From Verrucomicrobiia bacterium (GTDB lineage Bacteria; Verrucomicrobiota; Verrucomicrobiia; Limisphaerales; CAIMTB01), in contig JAHCBA010000038.1 of NCBI GenBank assembly GCA_019634625.1, positions 1-63,628 of the forward strand: a DNA stretch of 63,628 nucleotides, given 5' to 3'. A program made the position numbers and the translations under genes. This document shows positions 20,723-28,450 of the stretch, one piece after another. The notes beneath the pieces were generated by a model, which worked only from the letters and a program-made list of their open reading frames with translations, searched no databases and had not been told where the DNA came from. Every line of letters begins with the position of its first letter. Within the stretch, counting starts at the first letter, position 1.

Positions 20723-21289
20723 TCAGAGGGCCCCGGATTCGGCATCGACGGACGTGGCATGGCCTCCGTTGTTGAACCTGTGTTCGACCAGCACGGATAC
20801 CTCGATCGCCCGCACCGTCGGTAACGGGTTCATCGATGGCAGAGGCACCCCGATGTCCGACATCCCCGGCGCCCTCAAGAGTTCGGCCAGCCTGCAAGCC
20901 ACCATCGGCGGAAAGAACCCCTCCCCCCGATGCACCGCGAAAATGCCCGCCGCCAGAGGTCCGTACCCTGCCCCCTTCAACGCGTACCCATCCAGCCCAG
21001 CGCCAATCGCCTCCCGTACCCGCTGGTCGTCATGGAACTCCGCAAAAGCCAGCACCCGGATGGCACGGTGCCGCAGCCTGACCACACGGATGAACTCGAC
21101 GCCGCTCATGCCGCACAGGTTGAGATCGAGGACCACCACATCCGGCCGGTCCGCCGGCCACCGCGCCAGCGCCTCCTCACCCGTCCCGTAGGCCCCGGCC
21201 AGTCGAAGCTCCGCGGAACGTCGTATCATCCCAACCAGGGACGCCCGTGTGGAAATGTCGCCCTCGATGACGGTTACACGGATGCTCAT
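20723..21289 (-). CDS. Degenerate NarL-like response regulator
   Basis: 188 residues from the ATG at 21289. A CheY-like receiver is recognisable: E9/D11 acidic pocket, phospho-acceptor D55 in VVVLDLNLCGMSG, and K105 in GYALKGAG. The conserved Ser/Thr after strand 4 is replaced by Ala (A83 in VLAFAEF). The C-terminal 33 residues (156-188, LPTVRAIEVSVLVEHRFNNG) resemble the first half of a LuxR/NarL helix-turn-helix, but the expected LTxRE start and the recognition helix are lost. DNA binding is therefore doubtful, and it may be decaying or may act by protein contact. No kinase is adjacent. Confidence 0.7.
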   Translation of the reverse strand: MSIRVTVIEGDISTRASLVGMIRRSAELRLAGAYGTGEEALARWPADRPDVVVLDLNLCGMSGVEFIRVVRLRHRAIRVLAFAEFHDDQRVREAIGAGLDGYALKGAGYGPLAAGIFAVHRGEGFFPPMVACRLAELLRAPGMSDIGVPLPSMNPLPTVRAIEVSVLVEHRFNNGGHATSVDAESGAL

Positions 21290-21426
21290 GGAATTCCCAA
21301 GCCTAGGAAACCCCAACGCTCGCCGGGAATCGGGGAAATGACGTATAAACGTCGTATCCGAACCCGACGTGGCCTGCGAAGACGTCCGCCCGACAACCGC
21401 CGTTGCCAGGCCCCGTGCGGCCCCCT

Positions 21427-22668
21427 TTACGGCAGCCGGAACGGCTCCCGTTCGATAACCGGTTCGCGCCCCCCCTGAATCCGTCGCACCTCCCCGCTGG
21501 CCCGGGCCACGTCGTCCCGCGACAGCAGCACGGTCAGGTCGAATCCGAGGGTGCGGCTCTGCCCTGCCTTCAATCGCGGCACCCTGCCGGAAAGTCGTTC
21601 AATCCGCCGGTTGTATGGGTAACTCGTCCCCGGCTCGATCCCGGTCACATACCCTTCCTCCACCGCCGCAGTGTTCTTCCACAGGGTGAAATGCGGCAGC
21701 GCCTCGACCGAAAATGCCATCGCCACGCCACGGTCACCCCGGGCGTTCTGCAACATCACCAGCGATCGTCCCGTCGCATCCGCCGCCGGATCGAGGCAAT
21801 ACACCTCCTCCACAAACCCCCGCGTCGGCCCCGCGTACTCCGCATAGCCCTCCACCGCCTTCGCCGCGTGCGCGTTGAAGGGCGTCACCCGGCGCACCGC
21901 CCCTGAAAACCGCGCCCCCTTCTCCAGCAGGGGCGCCCCGAAATTGCAGTGGTAAATCATCTGGTACTCCTGGTCGTGCGCCCCACGGTTGGTCAGCGTG
22001 TCCTCGACCCGCAGCGACGGAATCCCCGGATCCGTGGCAATCTCGGTCCACAACTCGAGCTTGGGACCGTGAAACATCCGCTCATCCACCCGCCCCCGGA
22101 CCCGGATCCGGTAGGGCGGAGCGGTATCGACCAGCACCTCCACCTCACTGGCCGGGATGTTGGCAATCCGCCCATGCAGCGTGAGCTGCATCTCCGCCCG
22201 GGCGCCGGTGTTGTCGACGAACTCGTCCCGCCCCGGATGTCCCGCCCACTCCACCCCGCAGCGGACCATCCATTCATTGAACCCCTCCAGCCAGCCCAAC
22301 CCCCCGCGTTGCTCCAGATTGATATACTGGGGATGCACCACCTCACGAACCGGGGATTCCCAGCCCAACCGCACGTCTCCGGCCGTGGCTTCCAGAATCC
22401 CCATCCCCCGCGTTGGGACGACCGTGAACGTCAGGGCCCCGTTGTCCACCACGATGACCTCCACCCCGTCCTGACGCCCCCCCCTCAAGGTAAGCTTCCG
22501 GACGCTCCAGGGCGTCGGCGCCCCCAGGTCGCGATGGGTCATCGTCCAATGCTCCGTCCGGATCCCCCGGGCAACGCTGGTGATCACCTGACGGAACGGT
22601 TCCGCAGCGGAGGCACTGGGCGCGGCAAGGGCAGCAAGCATCGAAAGGAGGCAGAGTCGGTGTTTCAT
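21427..22668 (-). CDS. Exported DUF4432 (aldose 1-epimerase-like) protein
   Basis: 413 residues from the ATG at 22668 with a Sec signal peptide ([20 protein letters not shown], cleavage near residue 21). The body matches DUF4432, a galactose-mutarotase-like beta-sandwich family: [61 protein letters not shown], and [16 protein letters not shown], with conserved His/Glu residues in a sugar-binding cleft. Probably it recognises or epimerises a sugar in the periplasm; the substrate is unknown. The frame is open 57 codons upstream, but that part reads through repeat copy 3. Confidence 0.82.
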   Translation of the reverse strand: MKHRLCLLSMLAALAAPSASAAEPFRQVITSVARGIRTEHWTMTHRDLGAPTPWSVRKLTLRGGRQDGVEVIVVDNGALTFTVVPTRGMGILEATAGDVRLGWESPVREVVHPQYINLEQRGGLGWLEGFNEWMVRCGVEWAGHPGRDEFVDNTGARAEMQLTLHGRIANIPASEVEVLVDTAPPYRIRVRGRVDERMFHGPKLELWTEIATDPGIPSLRVEDTLTNRGAHDQEYQMIYHCNFGAPLLEKGARFSGAVRRVTPFNAHAAKAVEGYAEYAGPTRGFVEEVYCLDPAADATGRSLVMLQNARGDRGVAMAFSVEALPHFTLWKNTAAVEEGYVTGIEPGTSYPYNRRIERLSGRVPRLKAGQSRTLGFDLTVLLSRDDVARASGEVRRIQGGREPVIEREPFRLP

Positions 22669-22760
22669 GACGGTGGCCGGCAATTCCCGGATCAGGGGGA
22701 CCCGCCCATCCTGCCGACCCCTCGGGGCTCCTGCAACCCGGGCATCTCCTGGCAACCCCG

Positions 22761-22885
22761 CGCATCTTGGAGTTGCGGGGTGAGGAGTCAGCGAATCGGA
22801 GGGACGAACTCCGCGAATCCATAACCCGAAGCACCCCACCGTTGCGGCCTCAGGGAACTCGGCCCTCCGAGGCCACGCTTCTCAG
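22761..22885 (-). repeat. Fold-back repeat, copy 3 (inverted, one end missing)
   Basis: In reverse orientation, this copy keeps an outer arm (GCATCTTGGAGTTGCGGGGT), the inner arm GGAGGGACGAACTCCGCGAA, the loop, and the second inner arm GAACTCGGCCCTCCG. It then diverges about 70 nt before the transposase ATG, so the distal outer arm is absent. Confidence 0.75.
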
Positions 22886-22909
22886 CAGAAAGCGGCAGGT
22901 TCTTTCTGT

Positions 22910-22940
22910 TGACTATTGACGAAAGTCTAATAGCCAGTCA
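22910..22940 (+). promoter_or_regulatory. GAAA-loop hairpin in front of the transposase gene
   Basis: TGACT..ATTGAC - GAAA - GTCTAAT..AGTCA forms a bulged hairpin 16 nt upstream of the transposase ATG, in a locally AT-rich stretch. It may be the transposase's own binding or cleavage hairpin, or a translational control element. The pairing is visible; the function is a guess. Confidence 0.4.
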
Positions 22941-22955
22941 CTTTTTGATTACACC

Positions 22956-23936
22956 ATGAGAACTCCTCGCATCAAAGCCGATCCCTCCCTTCCTGCCGTG
23001 TATCACTGCATGTCCCGCGTCGCCGGCCGCCTCCCTCTCCTCGACGACTCCGCCAAGCACAAGCTCCTCAATATCCTCCACCACCTCGCCCGATTCTGCG
23101 ACATCGACATCATCACCTTCTGCATGATGTCCAACCACTTCCACCTCCTCATCCGTGTCCCGCCCAAACCCCTCCCCGACTCCATCCCTGACCCGGTTCT
23201 CCTCGCCAAACTCGAGGACTTCTACGGCCCAAAGGCCACCCTTCCCTCCCTCGCCCGCGCCGCCCTCAACAAAGGCCAACCCATCCCCGACGACATCCGC
23301 CAGGCTGTCCTCTCCCGCATCGCCGACCTCTCCATCTTCCTTCAGGAGTTCAAACAACGCTTCTCCCGCTGGTACAACCGCCGTCACGACCGCTCCGGCT
23401 ACCTCTGGGGCGAACGCTTCCGGAGTGTTCTGGTGGAAGACTGTCCCAGCACCCTCCGCGCCATCGCCGCCTACATCGACCTCAACCCCGTCCGCGCCGG
23501 CCTGGTCAACGATCCCAAGGACTACCGCTTCTGCGGCTACGCCGCCGCCCTCACCGGCGACAAGGTCATCCGCCGCGGAATCATGGGCTTTCTGGGCGCA
23601 ACCGACTGGAGCGCGGCGTCAGCAGAATATCGCCTGGCGCTTTATGTGATTGGCGGGACGTCGGGGCGCAGCGACAAGCGGGTGCTGGACCCGGAGGCGA
23701 TCCGGGCGGAGCTGGCGCGGGGCGGGGAGTTGCCGCTGGGTCAGATCCTGCGGTTGCGGATCCGGCACATGACGGACGGGGTGATCCTGGGCTCGAAGGA
23801 GTTCGTGAACCAGATGTGGGAGCGGCACCGGGACAAGTTCGGGAAGCGACGCAAGAGCGGCGCGCGGATCATTCGGGGCGCTCCGATCCCGGGGCTTCGA
23901 GTCTTGCGCGATCTCCGCGTGGATGCGATCGGGTGA
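22956..23936 (+). mobile_element. REP-associated tyrosine transposase (RAYT, Y1_Tnp/IS200-like), intact
   Basis: 326 residues. The HUH nuclease motif is H61-F-H63 in FCMMSNHFHLL, and the catalytic tyrosine is Y140 in FSRWYNRRHDRSGYLWGERF. The segment AYIDLNPVRAGLV and the C-terminal DGVILGSKEFVNQMW and RKSGARIIRG blocks are typical of the TnpA_REP (RAYT) group. RAYTs are single-copy, domesticated IS200/IS605 relatives that nick hairpin REP sequences. This gene sits between two oppositely oriented fold-back repeats (22761-22885 and 24051-24208), which fits such a relationship. Its 3' part (from about 23,600, codon 215) is G-rich on the coding strand while the 5' part is strongly C-rich, so the gene looks mosaic. 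Confidence 0.93.
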
Positions 23937-24050
23937 CTTGCCGAATCGGGGCGACTTACCAGGTGTGGCGATGGGCGCCCCAAGGAGCGTAGGGGGAGAC
24001 GCACCGACGGTGCCCGTTTTCCTGGCGGGATCGCCCACGGCCCAACCCCC

Positions 24051-24208
24051 TGCATCCCGGAGTTGTGGGGAGGGGAGGGAACTTCGCCAAGCATCGCTTC
24101 GGAGGGCCGAGTTCCACGAGGCCGCAACGGTGTGGAGCGTTGGGTTGAGGACTCGCGGAGCTCGTCCCTCCGATTCGCTGCCTCCTCACCCACAACTCCG
24201 GGATGCAC
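24051..24208 (+). repeat. Fold-back repeat, copy 4 (complete)
   Basis: 158 bp from TGCATCCCGGAGTTGTGGGG to CCCACAACTCCGGGATGCAC, with inner arms CGGAGGGCCGAGTTCCACGA and the complement of CGGAGGGACGAGCTCCGCGA. It lies 114 nt after the transposase stop and 70 nt before pgi. The remaining bases of the 23937-24278 gap show no gene. Confidence 0.88.
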
Positions 24209-24278
24209 CGGGCTCAACCGGCCCGGCGCAACTCGGCGTGACCGCGCGGCCCCGTCCTGATAGCGTGCGACTCGCACG

Positions 24279-25868
24279 ATGAAGCCGACGCCTTCGCAAC
24301 GCTGGACCCGGTTCCAGGCGCGTTACCACGAGTTCCCCGCCTGCGGGTTGAGCGTGGACCTCAGCCGGTTGGATTTCGACGACGGCTTCCTGCCGCAAAT
24401 GGCCCGGCCGATGACCAAGGCCATCGAGGCGATGCGGTGGCTGGAGGCCGGCGAAGAAGCCAATCCCGACGAGGGTCGCATGGTCGGCCATTACTGGCTG
24501 CGCCACCCTGCCCTCGCGCCCTCGCCCGAACTGCGCGAAGCCATCGCCGCCGCCATCGAGGACGTCGCCACCTTCGCCGAATCGATCCACGAGGAACGCC
24601 TCGTCGGCGAGCGCGGCTCGTTCCAGCAGGCACTCGTGATCGGCATCGGCGGCTCCGCGCTCGGCCCGCAATTCGTTGCGGGCGCCCTGGGCCACCCGAT
24701 GCGCGACAAACTGGCCGTCCACTTCATGGACAACACCGACCCCGATGGCATCGACCGTCTTCTGGGCCGGCTCTTTCCCAGCCTTGGCCGCACCCTGGTG
24801 GTGGTGATTTCCAAGTCCGGCACCACCCCCGAGACGCGGAACGGCATGGTCGAGACCGAGGCTGCCTACCGCCGGGCCGGACTTGCCTTCGCCCGCCACG
24901 CCGTGGCCATCACCCTGTTCGACGAGGAGGCCAGCGCCCTCTACCGCAGGGCCCGCGCAGAACGATGGCTGGCCACCTTCCCCATGTGGGACTGGGTGGG
25001 CGGACGAACCAGCGTCACGTCCGCCGTCGGCCTCCTCCCGGCCGCCTTGCAGGGGATCGACACCGCCGGGCTCCTCGCCGGCGCCAAAGCCTGCGACGAA
25101 ACCACCCGCGCCACCGATCCCCTCGCCAATCCCGCCGCACTCCTCGCGCTCGGCTGGTACCACGCCGGCGAGGGACGCGGCACGCGGGACATGGTGGTGC
25201 TTCCCTACAAGGACCGCCTCGAACTCTTCTCGCGCTACCTCCAGCAACTGGTCATGGAATCCCTCGGCAAGGAACTCGACCTCTCCGGACGCATCGTCCA
25301 CCAGGGGATTGCCGTGTACGGCAACAAGGGCTCCACCGATCAGCACGCCTACATCCAGCAGTTGCGCGACGGGCCCAACGATTTCTTCGCCGTCTTCATC
25401 CGTGTCCTGCGCGCCCGCACCGGCGATTCGGTCGAAGTCGAACCCGGCGTCACCTCGGGGGATTATCTGAACGGTTTCCTCCTCGGCACCCGCTCGGCCC
25501 TCCACGAGCGCGAACGACAGTCCATCACCCTTTCCGTCCCCGAGCTGACGCCGTTCGCCGTCGGCGTGCTCATCGCCCTTTTCGAGCGCGCCGTCGGCCT
25601 CTACGCGCAACTGGTCCAGATCAACGCCTACCACCAACCCGGCGTGCAGGCGGGCAAGAAGGCCGCCGACACCGTCCTCAAACTTCAGGCCCGCATCCTC
25701 GCCCACCTGCGCCGCCATCCCGGCCAGGCCTTTGATGCCGGGGCCCTCGCTTCCGCCGCGGAGTCCGACGATCCGGAAACCGTCTTCCTCCTCGCCCAGC
25801 ACCTCGCGGCCAATGTCCCGGGCATCCGCCGCACCGGCACCGGCACCTCGGCGACCTTCGCGGCCTGA
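24279..25868 (+). CDS. pgi: Glucose-6-phosphate isomerase
   Basis: 529 residues, cytoplasmic, interconverting glucose-6-phosphate and fructose-6-phosphate. Two SIS domains show [32 protein letters not shown] (sugar-phosphate binding SKSGTT), [17 protein letters not shown] (PGI signature region), the catalytic Glu segment [13 protein letters not shown], the His-containing [12 protein letters not shown], and the C-terminal Lys in [11 protein letters not shown]. It is followed by a Nudix gene one base after its stop. Confidence 0.95.
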   Translation: MKPTPSQRWTRFQARYHEFPACGLSVDLSRLDFDDGFLPQMARPMTKAIEAMRWLEAGEEANPDEGRMVGHYWLRHPALAPSPELREAIAAAIEDVATFAESIHEERLVGERGSFQQALVIGIGGSALGPQFVAGALGHPMRDKLAVHFMDNTDPDGIDRLLGRLFPSLGRTLVVVISKSGTTPETRNGMVETEAAYRRAGLAFARHAVAITLFDEEASALYRRARAERWLATFPMWDWVGGRTSVTSAVGLLPAALQGIDTAGLLAGAKACDETTRATDPLANPAALLALGWYHAGEGRGTRDMVVLPYKDRLELFSRYLQQLVMESLGKELDLSGRIVHQGIAVYGNKGSTDQHAYIQQLRDGPNDFFAVFIRVLRARTGDSVEVEPGVTSGDYLNGFLLGTRSALHERERQSITLSVPELTPFAVGVLIALFERAVGLYAQLVQINAYHQPGVQAGKKAADTVLKLQARILAHLRRHPGQAFDAGALASAAESDDPETVFLLAQHLAANVPGIRRTGTGTSATFAA

Positions 25869-25869
25869 C

Positions 25870-26367
25870 ATGGGCCTCCCCTACCGCGTCTCCACCCTCC
25901 TGTACGCATTCGATTCCGAAGACCGGGTCCTCCTTCTCGAACGGACCCGGGAACCGAACCGCGGCCTTTGGAGCCCGCCCGGGGGCAAGGTCGAGATCGA
26001 TCGTGGCGAATCCCCCTTCGCCGGTGCCTGCCGCGAAGCGCGTGAGGAACTGGGCCTTCACCTCCAGCCTTCCGACCTCCACCTCACCGGCATCGTCAGC
26101 GAGGCCGGCTACGAGGGCACCGCCCACTGGCTGATGTTCCTGTTCGAAATCCGTCCCCGACTCCAACGCCAGCCCCCCGACTTCGCGGAAGGCCGTTTCG
26201 CCCTCCACCCCTTCTCCGCCCTCGCCGAACTTCCCCTGCCCGTCACCGACCGCGAGGCCCTCTGGCCATGGTTCCTTGCCCACCGCGGCGGCTTCTTCGC
26301 CGCCCACTGCCGCTGCAACGCCGACGGCCGTCACCACTGGCGCCTCGAGGACTCCCGGTCTCCCTGA
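25870..26367 (+). CDS. Nudix (NUDIX hydrolase) protein, MutT/YjhB type
   Basis: 165 residues from the ATG at 25870, one nucleotide after the pgi stop. The Nudix box is complete: GGKVEIDRGESPFAGACREAREELGL fits G-x5-E-x7-REUxEExGU, with LWSPPGGK before it. The family hydrolyses nucleoside diphosphates linked to another group; the substrate cannot be told. The last 15 residues (HCRCNADGRHHW) are Cys/His-rich. It is probably co-transcribed with pgi. The frame is open upstream within pgi, but no homology lies there. Confidence 0.88.
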   Translation: MGLPYRVSTLLYAFDSEDRVLLLERTREPNRGLWSPPGGKVEIDRGESPFAGACREAREELGLHLQPSDLHLTGIVSEAGYEGTAHWLMFLFEIRPRLQRQPPDFAEGRFALHPFSALAELPLPVTDREALWPWFLAHRGGFFAAHCRCNADGRHHWRLEDSRSP

Positions 26368-26373
26368 ACGGGA

Positions 26374-26460
26374 AGCGGGGTCAGATCTCTGAATTTGACA
26401 TTTCATCGAGCGCCGCCCCGCCCTGCGGCCAATTGTCAAATTCAGAGATGTGACCCCGTT
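26374..26460. repeat. Hairpin element with 26-nt inverted arms (second, distinct family)
   Basis: AGCGGGGTCAGATCTCTGAA and the following TTTGAC (26374-26399) pair with GTCAAATTCAGAGATGTGAC and the following CCCGTT, with two mismatches, around a GC-rich 35-nt loop. It lies between the Nudix and tadA genes. Similar GGGGTCA...TGACCCC hairpins accompany RAYT/IS200-like elements in many bacteria (from general knowledge), so this may be a MITE or REP of another family rather than a plain terminator: no T-tract follows. Confidence 0.75.
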
Positions 26461-26493
26461 GCTTCGGTTTCCCCGGTCGTTTCTGCTGGCGGG

Positions 26494-26991
26494 GTGCCGT
26501 CCGAGCCCATCATCGATCTGGAGAGCGACCATTACCTGATGGGGGAGGCGTTGCGTCAGGCCATGAAGGCCTTCGAGGCCGGTGAAGTGCCGGTCGGGGC
26601 GGTGATCGTTCGCGACGGGCGCATCGTGGGCCGCGCGTTCAACCAGGTGGAACTGCTCAAGGATGCGACCGCCCACGCGGAGATGCTGGCCATCACCCAG
26701 GCCGAAGCCGCGGTGGGCGACTGGCGCCTCAACGACTGCACGCTCTACGTGACCAAGGAACCCTGCCCGATGTGCGCCGGGGCCATGGTCCACGCACGGC
26801 TCGGCCGCGTGGTTTTCGGCGCTCCCGATCCCAAGGGCGGATGCGCCGGCGGGGTCATCGATCTCCTCCGGTTTCCGTCCTTCAACCATCGCTGCGTCGT
26901 CACCGCGGAGGTCCGCGCCGACGAGTGCCGGGCCCTGCTGCGCGAGTTCTTCCTCCAGCGGCGCGCCCTGAAGGACGCCGGAGCCGGCTGA
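26494..26991 (+). CDS. tadA: tRNA adenosine(34) deaminase
   Basis: About 165 residues from the GTG at 26494 (MGEALRQAMKAFEAGEVPVG is the conserved start region, so the ATG at 26539 is also possible). The zinc and catalytic motifs are THAEMLAI (HAE) and TKEPCPMCAGAMVHARL (PCxxC), followed by VFGAPDPKGGCAGG and FNHRCVV, the pattern that separates TadA from cytosine deaminases. It converts A34 to inosine in tRNA-Arg(ACG) and is usually essential. moaC follows 18 nt later. Confidence 0.92.
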   Translation: MPSEPIIDLESDHYLMGEALRQAMKAFEAGEVPVGAVIVRDGRIVGRAFNQVELLKDATAHAEMLAITQAEAAVGDWRLNDCTLYVTKEPCPMCAGAMVHARLGRVVFGAPDPKGGCAGGVIDLLRFPSFNHRCVVTAEVRADECRALLREFFLQRRALKDAGAG

Positions 26992-27009
26992 CCCCCCCCT
27001 TCCGATCCC

Positions 27010-27471
27010 ATGAGCGAATTCTCCCATCTCGACGCCGAGGGCCAGGTCCGCATGGTGGACATCTCCGAAAAGCCGCCCGTGCGCCGCGAAGCCGTCGCGA
27101 CCGGCGCCATCCGGTTGTGCCCCGAGACCCTGGCACGAATCGAGTCCCATGACGTGGCCAAGGGAAACGTGCTCGCCACGGCCCGCATCGCCGGCATCCA
27201 GGCCGCCAAACGCACCAGCGAACTGATCCCGCTCTGTCATCCGCTCTCCCTCACCCACTGCGATCTCGCCTTCGAAATCCCGCCCTCCCGCGACCGTATT
27301 GCCATTACGGCCACCACCCGGACCACCGGCCGGACCGGGGTGGAAATGGAAGCCCTGACCGCCGTGGCGGTGGCGGCGCTGACCGTGTACGACATGTGCA
27401 AGGCCGTGGATCCCGCCATGACCATCGGCGACATCCGCCTCCTCGAAAAATCCAAGCGCCAGGTCGCGTGA
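27010..27471 (+). CDS. moaC: Cyclic pyranopterin monophosphate synthase
   Basis: 153 residues, molybdenum-cofactor biosynthesis step 1 (with MoaA). Signatures are MVDISEKPPVRREAVATG, KGNVLATARIAGIQAAKRTSELIPLCHPL, TTGRTGVEMEALTAVAVAALTVYDMCKA, and the Lys-rich end LLEKSKRQ. No other moa gene is in the window. Its stop codon (27469-27471) lies inside the left copy of the 12-nt direct repeat that flanks fold-back repeat copy 5. Confidence 0.95.
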   Translation: MSEFSHLDAEGQVRMVDISEKPPVRREAVATGAIRLCPETLARIESHDVAKGNVLATARIAGIQAAKRTSELIPLCHPLSLTHCDLAFEIPPSRDRIAITATTRTTGRTGVEMEALTAVAVAALTVYDMCKAVDPAMTIGDIRLLEKSKRQVA

Positions 27472-27650
27472 TCATCGCCGGTGCATCCCGAAGTTGTGGG
27501 TAAGGTGCGGACTTCGCGAAGCGTCGCTCCGGAGGGCCGAGTTCCATGAGGCCACAACGGTGTGGGACGTTGGGTTGAGGACTCGCGGAGCTCGTCCCTC
27601 CGATGTGCTGCCTCCTCATCCACGACTCCGGGATGCACGTGATCATCGCC
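27468..27650. repeat. 12-nt direct repeats flanking fold-back copy 5 (putative target-site duplication)
   Basis: GTGATCATCGCC occurs at 27468-27479 and again at 27639-27650, immediately outside the repeat element (one extra G on the left). The left copy contains the moaC stop codon. This looks like a duplicated target site. Confidence 0.7.
27481..27638 (+). repeat. Fold-back repeat, copy 5 (complete)
   Basis: 158 bp from GTGCATCCCGAAGTTGTGGG to CCACGACTCCGGGATGCAC, with the usual inner arms. It begins 9 nt after the moaC stop and ends 65 nt before the ABC transporter start. Plus-strand base composition changes from C-rich to G-rich around it. Confidence 0.9.
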
Positions 27651-27703
27651 TGCGGGTGGATGGGGGTTTGACCGTGGATTGGAGTTCTTCATCTTGGCGG
27701 CCC

Positions 27704-28450
27704 ATGAAGGACCGGGACGGGGAATGGATTCTCGAGGCGGAGGGGTTGACCAAGACCTATCGGAGTGGCGAACGGTCGCTGGATGTGTTGCGGGAGGTGA
27801 GTTTCCGGCTGGGGGCGGGCGAGACGATGGCGATCGTGGGGCCTTCGGGGTCGGGGAAGACCACGCTGCTCGGATTGTGCGCGGGGCTGGATGCGCCGAC
27901 GCGGGGGCGGGTTCGGCTGGCCGGGATGGACCTGGGATCGTTGGACGAGGACGGCCGGGCGCGGGCGCGCAATCTGAATACCGGCTTCGTGTTTCAGAGC
28001 TTCCAGCTCATTCCCACACTGACGGCGTTGGAGAACGTGATGGTTCCGATGGAACTGCGGGGGGAGCGGGGCGGGGAGAAGGCGGCCCGGCGGTGGCTGG
28101 AGGAGGTCGGCCTGGGCGAGCGGTTGCAGCATTATCCCGCGCAATTGTCGGGCGGGGAACAGCAGCGGGTGGCGATCGCCCGGGCGTTTGTCACGCGGCC
28201 GAAGGTGCTGTTTGCCGACGAACCGACCGGCAATCTGGACACCGACACCGGACACCGGATCGTCGAGCGGCTGTTCGACCTGAACACGGCGGCCGGGACG
28301 GCCCTGGTGCTGGTGACCCACGATCTGGAACTGGCGGGCCGGACACGGCGCATCCTGCGCCTGCGCGGCGGGGAGGTGGTGGAGGACACGGCACGCGTGG
28401 CGGCGGCGGGGGACGGGAGGGGTGACATGACGAAAGGGGTGGCGGTTTGA
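27704..28450 (+). CDS. ABC transporter ATP-binding protein (LolD/YbbA type)
   Basis: 248 residues from the ATG at 27704. Walker A is GPSGSGKT, the signature is LSGGEQQRVAIARA, Walker B is KVLFADEPTGNLD, and the switch histidine lies in LVLVTHD. The LNTGFVFQSFQLIPTLTALENV segment places it with the MacB/LolD/YbbA exporters rather than importers. Its TGA overlaps the TTG start of the permease gene, so the two are one transcription and translation unit. The cargo is unknown; YbbA-YbbP relatives sit next to periplasmic lipases, and here an alpha/beta hydrolase lipoprotein follows. Confidence 0.9.
   Translation: MKDRDGEWILEAEGLTKTYRSGERSLDVLREVSFRLGAGETMAIVGPSGSGKTTLLGLCAGLDAPTRGRVRLAGMDLGSLDEDGRARARNLNTGFVFQSFQLIPTLTALENVMVPMELRGERGGEKAARRWLEEVGLGERLQHYPAQLSGGEQQRVAIARAFVTRPKVLFADEPTGNLDTDTGHRIVERLFDLNTAAGTALVLVTHDLELAGRTRRILRLRGGEVVEDTARVAAAGDGRGDMTKGVAV

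Noticed and set aside
27481-27638. DnaA-box-like TGTGGGTAA in repeat copy 5 at the composition switch, suggesting oriC
   Set aside because: It is part of the repeat arm (TTGTGGGT) found at other loci with more mismatches, it is a single near-match, and no AT-rich unwinding region or dnaA gene is present.
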